From: an uncultured Desulfovibrio sp.
Lineage (GTDB): Bacteria > Desulfobacterota > Desulfovibrionia > Desulfovibrionales > Desulfovibrionaceae
Length of the DNA stretch: 35,309 nt
NCBI GenBank assembly: GCA_949291675.1
Contig: CASEWR010000009.1
Span: forward strand, 1-35,309
Direction: 5' to 3'
Positions 1 through 9,061 of the stretch are shown piece after piece. The notes below the pieces were generated by a model. The model searched no databases. It was not told the origin of the DNA and was given only the letters and a program-made list of their open reading frames with translations. The position numbers were made by a program, and so were the translations under genes. Position 1 is the stretch's first letter. Each line of letters opens with the position of its first letter.

Positions 1-176
1 TCTTTTTCTCTGTTTTTCCGGATAGAAGGCCCTTTGCTGCCTCTTGGCTTGTTTGAAAAAAAAGTGTATGTGCACTGGGCTTTCACGCTCGGACAGGCAA
101 AAGTCTGTATCGAACAACTGCATTGTGCGCGTCCGTGTGCCAGGGGGACTCCCCTTCAGGCACTTTGGGAGTATCT
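1..176. other. Upstream flank, no gene recognised
   Basis: This AT-richer leader precedes the rlmE start. No conserved coding frame, tRNA or clear terminator was recognised. It probably holds the promoter of the rlmE-yebC-ruvC operon, but no convincing -35/-10 pair could be fixed. Confidence 0.4.
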
Positions 177-791
177 GTGAAGGAATATCGCGATCATTAT
201 TTTCTGAAGGCCAAGGCGGAAAACTATCCCGCGCGAAGCGTCTACAAGCTCAAGGAGCTCGACAGCCGCTTTCATCTATTCCGCAAGGGCATGCGCGTGC
301 TGGATCTGGGAGCAGCCCCCGGCTCCTGGTCTCTTGGCGCAGCCGAAAAGGTCGGGACAACGGGCCTTGTTCTTGGCTGCGACATACAGCCTGCGCGAAC
401 GGAATTTCCCCCGCAGGTGTCCTTCATGATCGAGGACGTTTTTGACAGATCGCCGGAGTTTGAAGCCAGGCTAGATGAGATCGGGCCCTTTGATGTGGTG
501 ATGAGCGACATGGCCCCGAGCACGACCGGGAACAAGTTCACCGATCAGTGCCGTTCCCTGGATTTGGCCAAGGAGGCCTTTGAAGTGGCCCTCATGCGCC
601 TCAAGCCGGGAGGTTCCTTCATAGTCAAGATTTTCATGGGCCCGGATATCCAGGAGCTTTTGCAACCCATGCGCAAGGCCTTTGCCACGGTCAAGACCTT
701 CAAGCCGAAAAGTTCCAGGGCTGAAAGCAAGGAAACATTTTTTGTGGGGCTCAACCGCCTGGCCGACAAAGAGGCCAGCCCCAATATCTGA
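177..791 (+). CDS. rlmE: 23S rRNA 2'-O-ribose U2552 methyltransferase RlmE (FtsJ/RrmJ)
   Basis: This cytoplasmic SAM-dependent enzyme methylates the 2'-OH of U2552 in the 23S A-loop late in 50S assembly. The SAM motif VLDLGAAPGSWS lies near residues 40-51. The K-D-K-E catalytic tetrad of the family is visible: Lys in ARSVYKL, Asp in VMSDMAPSTTG, Lys in FIVKIF and Glu in RAESKETFF. The GTG at 177 is chosen as start because GGGAG (167-171) sits 5 nt upstream and the protein then begins VKEYRDHYF, as in homologues. A longer frame from 123 would add 18 unrelated residues. The 204-aa length is close to the E. coli enzyme. The stop overlaps the Shine-Dalgarno of yebC, so the two are co-transcribed. 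Confidence 0.93.
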   Translation: MKEYRDHYFLKAKAENYPARSVYKLKELDSRFHLFRKGMRVLDLGAAPGSWSLGAAEKVGTTGLVLGCDIQPARTEFPPQVSFMIEDVFDRSPEFEARLDEIGPFDVVMSDMAPSTTGNKFTDQCRSLDLAKEAFEVALMRLKPGGSFIVKIFMGPDIQELLQPMRKAFATVKTFKPKSSRAESKETFFVGLNRLADKEASPNI

Positions 792-803
792 GAGAGGTAA
801 CAT

Positions 804-1538
804 ATGTCAGGTCATTCCAAATGGGCGAATATTCAGCATCGTAAGGGCCGTCAGGACGAAAAGCGCGGCAAGCTTTTCACCAAGGCCGCCAAGGAAATCA
901 TCATTGCTGCCAAGGGTGGCGGTGACCCCGCAGGCAACTCTCGTCTGCGTGCAGCCATAGCCGCGGCCAAGGCCGTCAATTTGCCCAAGGACAAGATTGA
1001 AGCTGCCATTCGCAAGGGTACTGGCGAGGACGCAGGCGGTGATCTGACCGAAAGCTTCTACGAGGGGTACGGTCCCGGCGGCATCGCCATCATGGTCGAG
1101 GTTGCCACGGACAACAAGAACCGTACAGTGGCCGAAATCCGCCATCTTTTCAGCAAGCACGGCGGCTCCATGGGTGAAAACGGCAGCGTAGGCTGGATGT
1201 TCGACCGCAAGGGTGTCATCACCATCGACCGTCAGGCCTACGACGAGGAAAAGATGATGGAACTGGCGCTGGAATGCGGTGCCGACGACGTCATCGATGA
1301 CGAGGATGTGTGGACCATTCAGACAAACATGGAAGACTTTACTTCCGTGCGCGATGCTCTGGAAGGCCAGGGTGTCACAATGCAGTCCGCTTCCCTTGCC
1401 ATGGTTCCCCAGAATCTGGTGGCAGTGGACGCTGCTGTTGCCGAAAAGGTGATGCGCCTCATGGACGCTCTGGACGACAACGACGACGTGCAGAATGTCT
1501 ACGCGAACGCCGACTTCCCGGATGATGCCGAGGTCTAG
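804..1538 (+). CDS. yebC: YebC/PmpR (TACO1) family protein
   Basis: A 244-aa member of the YebC/TACO1 family. The N-terminal signature [14 protein letters not shown] is intact and is followed by the [24 protein letters not shown] and YEGYGPGG blocks. The family has been described as a DNA-binding regulator (PmpR) and, more recently, as a ribosome-associated factor that eases polyproline translation; the sequence cannot decide between these here. An AGAGAGG Shine-Dalgarno (791-797) lies 6 nt before the ATG. It sits between rlmE and ruvC; yebC-ruvC linkage is common in bacteria. Its stop abuts the ruvC start with no spacer. Confidence 0.93.
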   Translation: MSGHSKWANIQHRKGRQDEKRGKLFTKAAKEIIIAAKGGGDPAGNSRLRAAIAAAKAVNLPKDKIEAAIRKGTGEDAGGDLTESFYEGYGPGGIAIMVEVATDNKNRTVAEIRHLFSKHGGSMGENGSVGWMFDRKGVITIDRQAYDEEKMMELALECGADDVIDDEDVWTIQTNMEDFTSVRDALEGQGVTMQSASLAMVPQNLVAVDAAVAEKVMRLMDALDDNDDVQNVYANADFPDDAEV

Positions 1539-2054
1539 TTGGATCCCGTTACTGTCATTGGCATAGACCCAGGTTCCATCAATACTGGCTGGGGTATAGT
1601 GCGTACGGTTTCCTCCGGATTTGAGCTTGTGGACTGTGGTCTCATACGGACTACGTCCTCGCAAAAAACGGAATTCTCCCAGCGCCTTGCGAGAATCTAC
1701 CGTGAGCTTGTCGCTGTACTCGAACGCTACAGGCCGCAGGAAGCAGCCATAGAGCAGGTCTTTCAGTCCATGAATGCTGCCACTGCCCTCAAGCTGGGTC
1801 AGGCACGGGGCGTGGCTGTAGCGGCCTGCGCTGCCTTTGACATAGGAGTGAGCGACTATCCTCCCACACTGGTGAAAAAGACGTTGGTGGGAGTGGGGCT
1901 TGCCGAAAAGGAACAGGTTGCCTTCATGGTCCGCTGCAGACTGGGCATCAAGAAGTCCGACTGGGCCCTTGATACCTCGGATGCCCTGGCCATAGCGCTC
2001 ACGCACTTAAGTCTGCGTCGCTTCAGGGCGATGGAAAAACTCGGGAAGCACTGA
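1539..2054 (+). CDS. ruvC: Holliday junction resolvase RuvC
   Basis: Homodimeric endonuclease that resolves four-way junctions with the RuvAB motor. The acidic catalytic set is present: Asp in IGIDPGS near residue 10, Glu in AAIEQVF, and the C-terminal pair in DTSDALAIALTH. The start is a TTG directly after the yebC TAG. It is supported by GAGG at 1530-1533 inside the end of yebC, implying translational coupling. The 171-aa length is normal. ruvA and ruvB do not follow; a terminator and an unrelated MFS gene do, so they must lie elsewhere. Confidence 0.93.
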   Translation: MDPVTVIGIDPGSINTGWGIVRTVSSGFELVDCGLIRTTSSQKTEFSQRLARIYRELVAVLERYRPQEAAIEQVFQSMNAATALKLGQARGVAVAACAAFDIGVSDYPPTLVKKTLVGVGLAEKEQVAFMVRCRLGIKKSDWALDTSDALAIALTHLSLRRFRAMEKLGKH

Positions 2055-2074
2055 TCGCCTTGCAAACAAAGTAC

Positions 2075-2113
2075 AAAAAAGGCCCTTTGCCATTTGGTGA
2101 AGAGGCCTTTTTT
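2075..2113 (+). terminator. Rho-independent terminator after ruvC
   Basis: AAAAAAGGCC (2075-2084) pairs with GGCCTTTTTT (2104-2113) across a loop of about 19 nt that contains further partial pairing. The T-tract follows the stem directly. The A/T arms would also let it work in the other direction. Confidence 0.75.
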
Positions 2114-2163
2114 ATTGCCCGTGAGCAAGAGCAACAGACAATGCATTTTCACAAAATTGTGTG

Positions 2164-2190
2164 TTGACTCAATTGCAATAAAGATATAGT
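2164..2190 (+). promoter_or_regulatory. Candidate sigma-70 promoter of the MFS gene
   Basis: TTGACT (2164-2169) and TATAGT (2185-2190) are separated by 15 bp, shorter than the optimal 17. They lie after the ruvC terminator and about 60 bp before the MFS start, so the placement is sensible. Confidence 0.4.
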
Positions 2191-2250
2191 GAGGGGCACA
2201 ATCGAAAGTAGAGACTGCCAAAATGTATGGATTTCAGGAGGAAGTTTTTT

Positions 2251-3417
2251 ATGCGTTGGACCGCACTTGCAAGAGCAAAGGCAGCCTGCGCCTATTTTTT
2301 TGTTGTCCCGGGTCTTGTCTATTCCCTCTTTACTTCGAGGCTCCCTGCACTGAAGGAACAGGTAGCAGCCAATGAAGCGGAAATAGGCTTCATACTTCTC
2401 TCGCTGGGATTTTCGGGCCTGATTGGACTGCTTTTGAGTGCCCCGCTCATCCGCAGATTTACCTCGCGCCGTGTGCTGCGTGTATCATCCCTGGCACTTT
2501 TGTTCTCTCTTCCCGTGGCTGCAATGGCAACCTCTCCCCTGACTCTTGCGGCAGGCTGCGTATTCATTGGTCTGAGTACAGGCCTTGCCGACGTTGCCAT
2601 GAATACCCAGGCCATTGAGGTCGAAAAGCACTATTCCGTGCACTGTCTGGCCTTCATGCACGCTGGATACGGCATGGGAGCATTGCTTGGCTCGATCAGT
2701 GCTGCAGGACTTGCGGCCCTCGGCATGTCTCCCTTCTGGAATTTTGTTGTTCTGATGAGTGCAGCTGCTCTTGTTCGCCCCTTCATGGTGGGGCATATGC
2801 AGGATGACAGCCTGACAGTGCCCAGGGAAGAAGGTCCCAAAAAGGCCTTTGTACTGCCTCCACTCTTTGTCATTCTCTGTGGCCTTGTTGCCGGATGCGA
2901 CTACGCGACCGAAGGCAGCGTGGGAGAATGGGGCGCTCTCTTCCTGTTCTCCGTAAAGGGCGCAAGCGAGCAGACTGCGGCGCTCGTCTATGGTGTCTTT
3001 TCCCTGTCCGCTGTGGCCTGCAGGCTGGTGACGGATCTGCTGCGCACGCATTTTGACGATTTCCACATCATATTCTGCGGCAGCATTGTAGCTGTCACGG
3101 GCATGACAACAGTGCTCTTTGCTCCCGGTTCTTTCCTGACGCTTGCAGGATATGCCTGCATGGGCTGCGGGCTTGCGCCCGTTGTTCCCATACTGTTCAG
3201 CAGGGCTGGAAGCTACCCCGGAGTGTCCGCCAGCGCAGCCAGTGCTGTGGTGTCGGTTCTTGCCTACAGCTCGCTTCTTCTCTTCCCGCCACTCATCGGT
3301 GTTCTGGCACATGCCTACAGTCTGCGGACAGCCCTGATGCTTCCCCTGCTCTTGTGCGGTCTGCTTGTGGCAGCATCCTTCCTGTTCAGACAGGGAAGCA
3401 GGAGTGCGGGCGCGTAG
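2251..3417 (+). CDS. MFS transporter, YbjJ-like
   Basis: A 388-aa inner-membrane protein with about 12 hydrophobic segments and the layout of the major facilitator superfamily. The N-terminal block (residues about 15-40, GLVYSLFTSRLPALKEQ) and following helices resemble the YbjJ-type subgroup. The substrate is unknown. The ATG at 2251 is preferred over that at 2227 because AGGAGGAAG (2236-2244) sits just before it. The gene stands alone, flanked by terminators on both sides, and converges with murJ. Confidence 0.75.
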   Translation: MRWTALARAKAACAYFFVVPGLVYSLFTSRLPALKEQVAANEAEIGFILLSLGFSGLIGLLLSAPLIRRFTSRRVLRVSSLALLFSLPVAAMATSPLTLAAGCVFIGLSTGLADVAMNTQAIEVEKHYSVHCLAFMHAGYGMGALLGSISAAGLAALGMSPFWNFVVLMSAAALVRPFMVGHMQDDSLTVPREEGPKKAFVLPPLFVILCGLVAGCDYATEGSVGEWGALFLFSVKGASEQTAALVYGVFSLSAVACRLVTDLLRTHFDDFHIIFCGSIVAVTGMTTVLFAPGSFLTLAGYACMGCGLAPVVPILFSRAGSYPGVSASAASAVVSVLAYSSLLLFPPLIGVLAHAYSLRTALMLPLLLCGLLVAASFLFRQGSRSAGA

Positions 3418-3431
3418 GAAGCCTCGCTTGT

Positions 3432-3469
3432 GGGGGACGGAAAGATTCCAAGATCTTCCGTCCCCTTTT
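3432..3469. terminator. Bidirectional terminator between MFS gene and murJ
   Basis: GGGGACGGAAAGAT pairs with ATCTTCCGTCCCC with one bulged A, followed by CTTTT on the plus strand. It lies between the convergent MFS stop (3417) and murJ stop (3475). Confidence 0.7.
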
Positions 3470-3474
3470 CAGAC

Positions 3475-5046
3475 TCAGGCTGTTTTCTTGCGTGACAGTC
3501 GTGCCTTGAGTCTCTCGAGAAGTTCAGGACAGAATCTGAGACACAGGGGCACATAGGTCAGCAAGAGGACAAGGCCTGCGCAGGCAAGCCCCAGAAAGGC
3601 AGCAAGAATGGGGGAATCGGCACCCAAAGCCCTGCGAATTGCCCCATCAATGAAGAAGCCGAGAACGGTCCCGGGCAGGACGCAGAGAAGGGAGCGCAGT
3701 GCCGTGCCGGCCACTCCGGCAAAAACCATGGTTCCTTCCCGTTTAAGCCAGATCAGGATGAGCACGAGAGAGTAGCAGGCAAGACTTGCCACAGAGGTCA
3801 GGGCTATGCCTGCAGCTCCATACGGGACAGCCAGGAAGTAGTAGACTGGCAGGAAGACCAGGGTGAGCAGTGTGCCGGAGACGGCAGGGGTAATGGTGTC
3901 TGTCTGGGCGTAGTATCCCCTTGTGAGGAGTTCCAGAAGAACCCAGAAGGGGCTTGCGCACAAAAGCAGCTGCAGAAGGGGGACGGCACGCACGATTTCG
4001 TCACCAGCCATGCGGCCGCCGTAAAAGAGGAAGGTGAAGGTCGAGGGGGCAAGCACTGCCATCCACACGGCCAAGGGCAGGATGAGGCCTGTTCCTGTCC
4101 GTATGGCGCGTCCCAGAACCTGCGCAAAGCCATCTCTGTCATTCTTGGCGAGCAGCGAGACAAGGAAGGGGTAGGAGGCCAGGGCGGCTGCCTGGCCTAC
4201 CAATGCCACAGGGACCATGGCCACGCGCTTTGCGTAATTGAGAAGGCTGACGGAGCCGTCGCCTGCAAGGGAGCCGAAGATGCGCAAAAACTGTTCGTCA
4301 AGGGCCGTTATGGTCTGTCCCAGCATGAGCGGTAGTGCCAGCAGTATGAAGCGCTTCATGAGCGGATGGGCAAGGTTTGGCCTGAAGGACAATCCACCCT
4401 TGTGAACCATGTAGAGGGGAAGGAAAAGTGTGCCAAGGGCAGCTCCTGCAACAACGCCCACGCAGTAGCCTGTCATGCCCTGGACCAGTCCCAGGGCAGG
4501 CAACGCCACGCCGAAGGCAATGATGCAGCCATTGTAGATGAGAGGAGCAAGAGCTGGAACAGCAAACTGCTTGCGCAAAAAGAGAATGGCTGTGACGCAG
4601 GACCCTGTCAGAAAGAAGAACTGGGCTGGAAGGGTGATGCGCATGAAAAACTGCAGGCGCAAAAGCTTTTCCTCGGCAAGGCCCGGTGCCACAAGTCGCG
4701 AGAGGGGGGCCGCAAAGATCATGGCAATGATTGTGAGCGCAATGGCTGCCAGGGCCATCCAGGTGAGCACAGAGGAAAAGAATTTCCAGCCGTCAGCCTC
4801 GTTCTCCTCAAAGCGCCTTGCCAGCAGGGGCATGAGGGTGATGCCCAAAAATCCCCCTGCCAGAAGGTAGTTGAGGATGTCCGGGACCACAAAGGCCGCA
4901 AAGTAGATGTCGGATTCGCTCCCTGCGCCAAACTGCCAGGAAATGACTTTGTCGCGCACAAGCCCCATGAGCCTTGAAAGTATGGTGCTTGCGGCAAGAA
5001 GGAGGGCAGCCATGCCAATGCCCTGTTTCTTTGTCAGAATGCTCAT
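3475..5046 (-). CDS. murJ: Lipid II flippase MurJ
   Basis: A 523-aa polytopic protein of the MOP/MVF superfamily that flips lipid II across the inner membrane for peptidoglycan synthesis. About 14 hydrophobic segments are visible. The N-terminal block TILSRLMGLVRDKVISWQFGAG (residues about 21-42) and the following DIYFAAFVVPDILNYLLAGG are typical of MurJ. The start ATG (5046-5044) overlaps the RNase R stop in an ATGA arrangement, with GAGG in the end of the upstream gene as ribosome binding site. The two genes are therefore translationally coupled. Confidence 0.92.
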   Translation of the reverse strand: MSILTKKQGIGMAALLLAASTILSRLMGLVRDKVISWQFGAGSESDIYFAAFVVPDILNYLLAGGFLGITLMPLLARRFEENEADGWKFFSSVLTWMALAAIALTIIAMIFAAPLSRLVAPGLAEEKLLRLQFFMRITLPAQFFFLTGSCVTAILFLRKQFAVPALAPLIYNGCIIAFGVALPALGLVQGMTGYCVGVVAGAALGTLFLPLYMVHKGGLSFRPNLAHPLMKRFILLALPLMLGQTITALDEQFLRIFGSLAGDGSVSLLNYAKRVAMVPVALVGQAAALASYPFLVSLLAKNDRDGFAQVLGRAIRTGTGLILPLAVWMAVLAPSTFTFLFYGGRMAGDEIVRAVPLLQLLLCASPFWVLLELLTRGYYAQTDTITPAVSGTLLTLVFLPVYYFLAVPYGAAGIALTSVASLACYSLVLILIWLKREGTMVFAGVAGTALRSLLCVLPGTVLGFFIDGAIRRALGADSPILAAFLGLACAGLVLLLTYVPLCLRFCPELLERLKARLSRKKTA

Positions 5047-7727
5047 ATGTTTGCCTCGTTGGCCTTTCCTTTGCCCTGTGTCCCGGTATTTCCCCGAGAG
5101 AGTACCTCCACGAGAGCAAAATCTATGAAGAGTGAAGTGAGGGAGATACTGGTCGGGAACACTTTCACCCTGCTCCCCAGGACAAGGTTCCTTGCTCGTC
5201 CCGAGGAAAAGTAGGGAATAAGCCCCTCGACCGGAACTTCGTCCAGGCTGACAAAGGCTCCATAGTGCTGCACAGAGTTGATGTGTCCGATGTATTCGGT
5301 TTTTTTTCTGTCAAGCATCCACAGGCAGGCAAGACGCTTGTTCATTTCCCTCTCGGCGAGCTGGGCACTGCGCTCGTCGTCATTGATTCGGGTCGCAATG
5401 ATATCGAGAGTCTTGCCAGCATGGATGGCATCTTCATCCGCTCCAATCGCTCGCTTGAGGACCCTGTGAACCAAGAGATCGGCGTAGCGGCGTATGGGAG
5501 AGGTGAAGTGGCAATAGGCAGGGGATGCGAGACCAAAATGTCCTATATTGTATGGACTGTACATGGCAATGGGAAGAGCCCGTACACAAAGCTTGCCCAC
5601 AATGCCCTCGTTTTCCGTTCCCCGTACAGTATCCATAATCTGACGCAGGCTGGGATCGGCTGTCTTGCTGGCCAAGGTCTTCATGAATCTTGTGTGCTTC
5701 AGGCTTGCATACAGCTCCTGCAATTTTTCGTACGATGGTTCTTCATGGACACGGTAGAGAAAGGGAAGATCCGTCCTGCCGAGAAATGATGCCACTGCCT
5801 CGTTGGCGCAGAGCATGAATTCCTCGATGAGGCAATGCATTTCGTGACGAAAGACATAGGAGTAGGAGCTCAGATGTCCGCCTGTGTCAAAGACAGCCTT
5901 GCTGTCCGGAAAGTCGAAATCAAGGGCGCCTCTTGCGAGACGACGCTTCTTCAAAAGCTCTGCAAGTTCAAGCGCAAGCTGAAGCATGCTTCTGATATCG
6001 CAGCCTTCACATTTTTCCGGGGCAAACTTTTCCGATGTTGCCTCGTCCATCTCGTGGACAAGGTCCCTTGCCTCGTCATAGGTAAGTCTTGCCTTGGAGC
6101 GCATGACAGCAGGGGCAAAGGAAGTTTTCAGCACATGTCCCTGGCTGTCGATATGGATGTCTGCGCTCACGACAAGTCTGTCTTTGTGTGGGACAAGCGA
6201 GCAGAGATCGTTGGAAAGCGCAAAGGGCAGCATGGGCACAACCGAGGTGGGAAAATACCAGGAGTTGCCGCGCTTGAGTGCTGCCTCGTCCAGGGGATCG
6301 CCCTGACGCACATAGTGGCTGACATCGGCGATGGCAACCTGCAAGAGATAGCCACAGTCCGTGCGCGTCACGCAGATGGCATCATCGAAATCCCTGGCAT
6401 CGGCACCGTCAATGGTGACGAGGGCAATATCGCGCAAATCTCTTCTGCCCTGCAGGTCTTCAGACCTTTGGGCAAGTTTCGAAGCATGCAGTCTGGCTTT
6501 GGAAGGAAATTCGCCAGGAGCGAGATGATTGAGTCTGACTAGTCTCTCATGGAATTTGATGCTCATGGGAGAGTCGACAACTCTAATCACCTCGGCAGTG
6601 AAGTAATCGCCCTCATTGCCTTCTTTTTCTTCAGTGATGCGGCACAGAACTATGTCTTCGGGATAGAGTCTGCCAAATGCGGAGTTTTCCCGGACCAGAA
6701 AATTGCAGCGTCGAGATCCGGCATCAACACCCCACCACTGTTTTTTTTGCTTGCCCTTCTTGTCTCTGCCAACGATACGCAGAGCAACGGGAGTAATGGA
6801 GCGTGCGACGATTCTGTGGACAGCAGCGACAAAGCCTTCTTTTTTGGATGTGAGCAGTTCGCACACTACCTTGTCGCCATCCAGAAGAAGAGCTCTGCTG
6901 TTGGCAAGCTTGGCTGTGGCAATTCTGCCGTCGCTTGTCGTATAACGAACTACTTTGCTCTTCCCGTTAAACAGCACATAGCCCTCATGGAGAGCTGTTT
7001 CATCAACGGAAGCGGATGCCTTTTTCCCTGCAACAGCTCTGTAGAGCAAGGCCTTTCCCTTGCTCTTCGAGGAGGAATGTATTTCTTCAACCTGTCCATC
7101 CTCCACAAGTTCTGCGAGGAGAGTGTTCAGATTTTCCATGCGTCTGCGAGTGCCGAAGACATTTGCCAGCGTATCAATGCTGCACTCTCCTGCGCGGACA
7201 AGAAAAGAGAGCAGTTTTTCTTTGCTCAACACCTTTTCCTTCAGGAAATATCTTGCCTCGCTGTCTTGAACCAGACAAGCCCTGTTGTCATCAAGCAGGT
7301 TCTTGAGGTCGTTGTGTCCGACAACGCCAATCTGTGAGCAGTCAAGGATTTTCAGCTGGTCCCGAAGTTGCTTGAAAGTAAGCCCGTCCTCCTTTTCCAG
7401 AATCCGAACAATATCCTCCCAAGTCACATGTACAGCCTTGCGTGTACCATAGTATCCCAAGAACTTGTGTCCTCCAGTGGACGCTCTTGGAACCATGTAC
7501 CCGCTTCTCACGGGAACGCCGGGCAGATTGTTTGCGTCCCTGCCCCACGCCTGCAGATGTTCCTTCCCCGGCTGCCAGAAAAGGCAGACATTGCGGGAAT
7601 CTTTCTTGCAAGGGGCCGCAGGTGCGCTATTGTCAGTCTCTGTGGAAGCTGGGGGATACTGATCAACGAGAGAGGCAAAATCCTCCAGAATCTCGTCACT
7701 GTTGTTTGCAATGTCCTTGATTTCCAT
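5043..7727 (-). CDS. rnr: Ribonuclease R (RNB-family 3'-5' exoribonuclease)
   Basis: An 894-aa processive exoribonuclease. A poorly conserved N-terminal segment (about 1-100) precedes winged-helix-like regions (about 100-230) and cold-shock-like RNA-binding regions. The RNB catalytic domain holds the Mg-binding motif DGADARDFDDAI near residue 450 and HFTSPIRRYADLLVHR near residue 760. A C-terminal S1 domain is centred on VQHYGAFVSLDEVPVEGLI. RNase II is a weaker alternative, since the length and N-terminal HTH regions favour RNase R. GAGGA sits 7 nt before the ATG. It is the first gene of a two-gene unit with murJ. Confidence 0.88.
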   Translation of the reverse strand: MEIKDIANNSDEILEDFASLVDQYPPASTETDNSAPAAPCKKDSRNVCLFWQPGKEHLQAWGRDANNLPGVPVRSGYMVPRASTGGHKFLGYYGTRKAVHVTWEDIVRILEKEDGLTFKQLRDQLKILDCSQIGVVGHNDLKNLLDDNRACLVQDSEARYFLKEKVLSKEKLLSFLVRAGECSIDTLANVFGTRRRMENLNTLLAELVEDGQVEEIHSSSKSKGKALLYRAVAGKKASASVDETALHEGYVLFNGKSKVVRYTTSDGRIATAKLANSRALLLDGDKVVCELLTSKKEGFVAAVHRIVARSITPVALRIVGRDKKGKQKKQWWGVDAGSRRCNFLVRENSAFGRLYPEDIVLCRITEEKEGNEGDYFTAEVIRVVDSPMSIKFHERLVRLNHLAPGEFPSKARLHASKLAQRSEDLQGRRDLRDIALVTIDGADARDFDDAICVTRTDCGYLLQVAIADVSHYVRQGDPLDEAALKRGNSWYFPTSVVPMLPFALSNDLCSLVPHKDRLVVSADIHIDSQGHVLKTSFAPAVMRSKARLTYDEARDLVHEMDEATSEKFAPEKCEGCDIRSMLQLALELAELLKKRRLARGALDFDFPDSKAVFDTGGHLSSYSYVFRHEMHCLIEEFMLCANEAVASFLGRTDLPFLYRVHEEPSYEKLQELYASLKHTRFMKTLASKTADPSLRQIMDTVRGTENEGIVGKLCVRALPIAMYSPYNIGHFGLASPAYCHFTSPIRRYADLLVHRVLKRAIGADEDAIHAGKTLDIIATRINDDERSAQLAEREMNKRLACLWMLDRKKTEYIGHINSVQHYGAFVSLDEVPVEGLIPYFSSGRARNLVLGSRVKVFPTSISLTSLFIDFALVEVLSRGNTGTQGKGKANEANI

Positions 7728-7761
7728 AATGCATCCTCAGAAGAAATCGGGTGCGCAGGGA

Positions 7762-7802
7762 AAAAAGACCCTGTGCATAACTGAATATGCACAGGGTCTT
7801 TG
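7762..7802 (-). terminator. Terminator of the BAX-inhibitor family gene
   Basis: A perfect 14-bp stem (7767-7780 with 7787-7800) closes a 6-nt loop. In minus orientation it is followed by a run of six T (7767-7762). It lies 125 bp beyond the stop of the BI-1 family gene and just upstream of the RNase R start. Confidence 0.85.
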
Positions 7803-7926
7803 GATTCATCTTCAAAAGCCTTTACAGACTATAGGGTGTCCGAAGTGTGTTGCGTCTGATATATGCTCGCTTCGGACGGAGTTACATTTTGCTCCACATT
7901 GGTGGAATGCGCTATGCGGTCAATCT

Positions 7927-8631
7927 CTAGTCGTTGCTGTTGCCACCAAAGAGGCGCAGGAGCATGAGGAAGAGGTTGATAAAGTCGAGATACAGGGTGA
8001 GGGCACCGAGGATGGCACCGCGGCGGATGGCAACGGCGTCGTCAAGAGGAGCACCGGCACCGAACTGGCGCAGCTTGTTGGTATCGTAGGCGGTAAGGCC
8101 GGTAAACACGATAACGCCCACCACGCTGATCACAAAGTCCATCATGCTGCTGCCAAGGAAGATATTGACAATGGAAGCAATGATGATGCCGATGAGACCC
8201 ATGAACAGGAAGTTGCCCATGCCGGAAAGGTCACGCTTGGTCACTGTTCCGTAGATGGACATCGCAAGGAACATGCCTGCTGCCGTGATGAAGGCATTGG
8301 CAATGGCGCCGATGGGGTAGACAATAAAGATGGAAGAGAGTGTCAGGCCTGTCAGCACGGAGTAGAGCATGAACATGCCCGTTGCCATGGTGGCAGACAT
8401 TTTGTGCACTGCTGCAGAAAGAGCAATCACAATGCCGAACTGAGCCACGATCAGGGCAATCATGACAATGAAATTGCTGAAGATCATCTGCTGCAGGGCA
8501 GGGCTTCCGGCAACGGCCAGAGCCACAACGGAAGTGACGCCGAGACCTGCGGTCATCCATGTGTACACGTGGCGCATGTACACGGAAGCCACACTGAGAG
8601 TTCTGGCCTCAAGGGTGCGAGAGGTCTGCAT
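7927..8631 (-). CDS. BAX inhibitor-1 / YccA-YbhL family membrane protein
   Basis: A 234-aa protein with seven hydrophobic segments typical of the BI-1/TMBIM family. Conserved marks include YSVLTGLTLSSIF and the C-terminal TGLTAYDTNKLRQF and TLYLDFINLFLMLLRLFG, where the acidic residues line the proposed proton/Ca2+ pathway. In E. coli the YccA paralogue interacts with the FtsH protease, while the role of YbhL types is open. The ATG at 8631 is preceded by GGAGG with 6-nt spacing, so it is chosen over the longer frame from 8709. It is divergent from the cyclophilin gene. Confidence 0.88.
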   Translation of the reverse strand: MQTSRTLEARTLSVASVYMRHVYTWMTAGLGVTSVVALAVAGSPALQQMIFSNFIVMIALIVAQFGIVIALSAAVHKMSATMATGMFMLYSVLTGLTLSSIFIVYPIGAIANAFITAAGMFLAMSIYGTVTKRDLSGMGNFLFMGLIGIIIASIVNIFLGSSMMDFVISVVGVIVFTGLTAYDTNKLRQFGAGAPLDDAVAIRRGAILGALTLYLDFINLFLMLLRLFGGNSND

Positions 8632-9061
8632 TGATTTCCTCCACAAAATGGCGTCAGCTCCATTGACGCCTTGGTTGCGCAAAGATTGTTTTCGGATGCT
8701 GAAGAGCAATGTCTTTCCCCCGGAGAGGTCTCGATTGCGTGTGAGAGTAGGGGCAAGACTTCCAGGAGAAGGTACGAAGAGATGTTTCCTTCGTGCCGAA
8801 TATGCTTGTTAGCATACAAGGGAAAGAAAGGCAAAATCTGAATGCGCACCTGTTTGCCAGAAAATCCTGGCAAATGAACACGCTCTGTATCAAAAGATAA
8901 GGCTTTTTGCGCAAGGGGCAAGGGGTGAGTGAACGCTTGTGCCCTTGCCTGCAGGCGGGTGGCGTGCTATTTCGGCGCTGTTGCGCAAGGGCTGACAACC
9001 CTGTCCAAAGCGCGGCAAAGCTTTTCACTGGAGGCCCGTCCCCGGGACGGTGTTTTACGCT
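8632..9061. promoter_or_regulatory. Divergent intergenic region with hairpins and three TTGCGCAA palindromes
   Basis: No gene was recognised in these 430 bp. It must hold promoters in both directions. Visible structure: a hairpin GGCGTCA/TGACGCC (8650-8670) in the presumed 5' UTR of the BI-1 gene; a perfect 8-bp stem GGCAAGGG/CCCTTGCC (8917-8949); and the 8-bp palindrome TTGCGCAA at 8675, 8907 and 8981. Confidence 0.45.

Noticed and set aside
807..2006. A 399-codon frame antisense to yebC and ruvC
   Set aside because: It is the shadow of two well-conserved genes on the other strand and has no family similarity.
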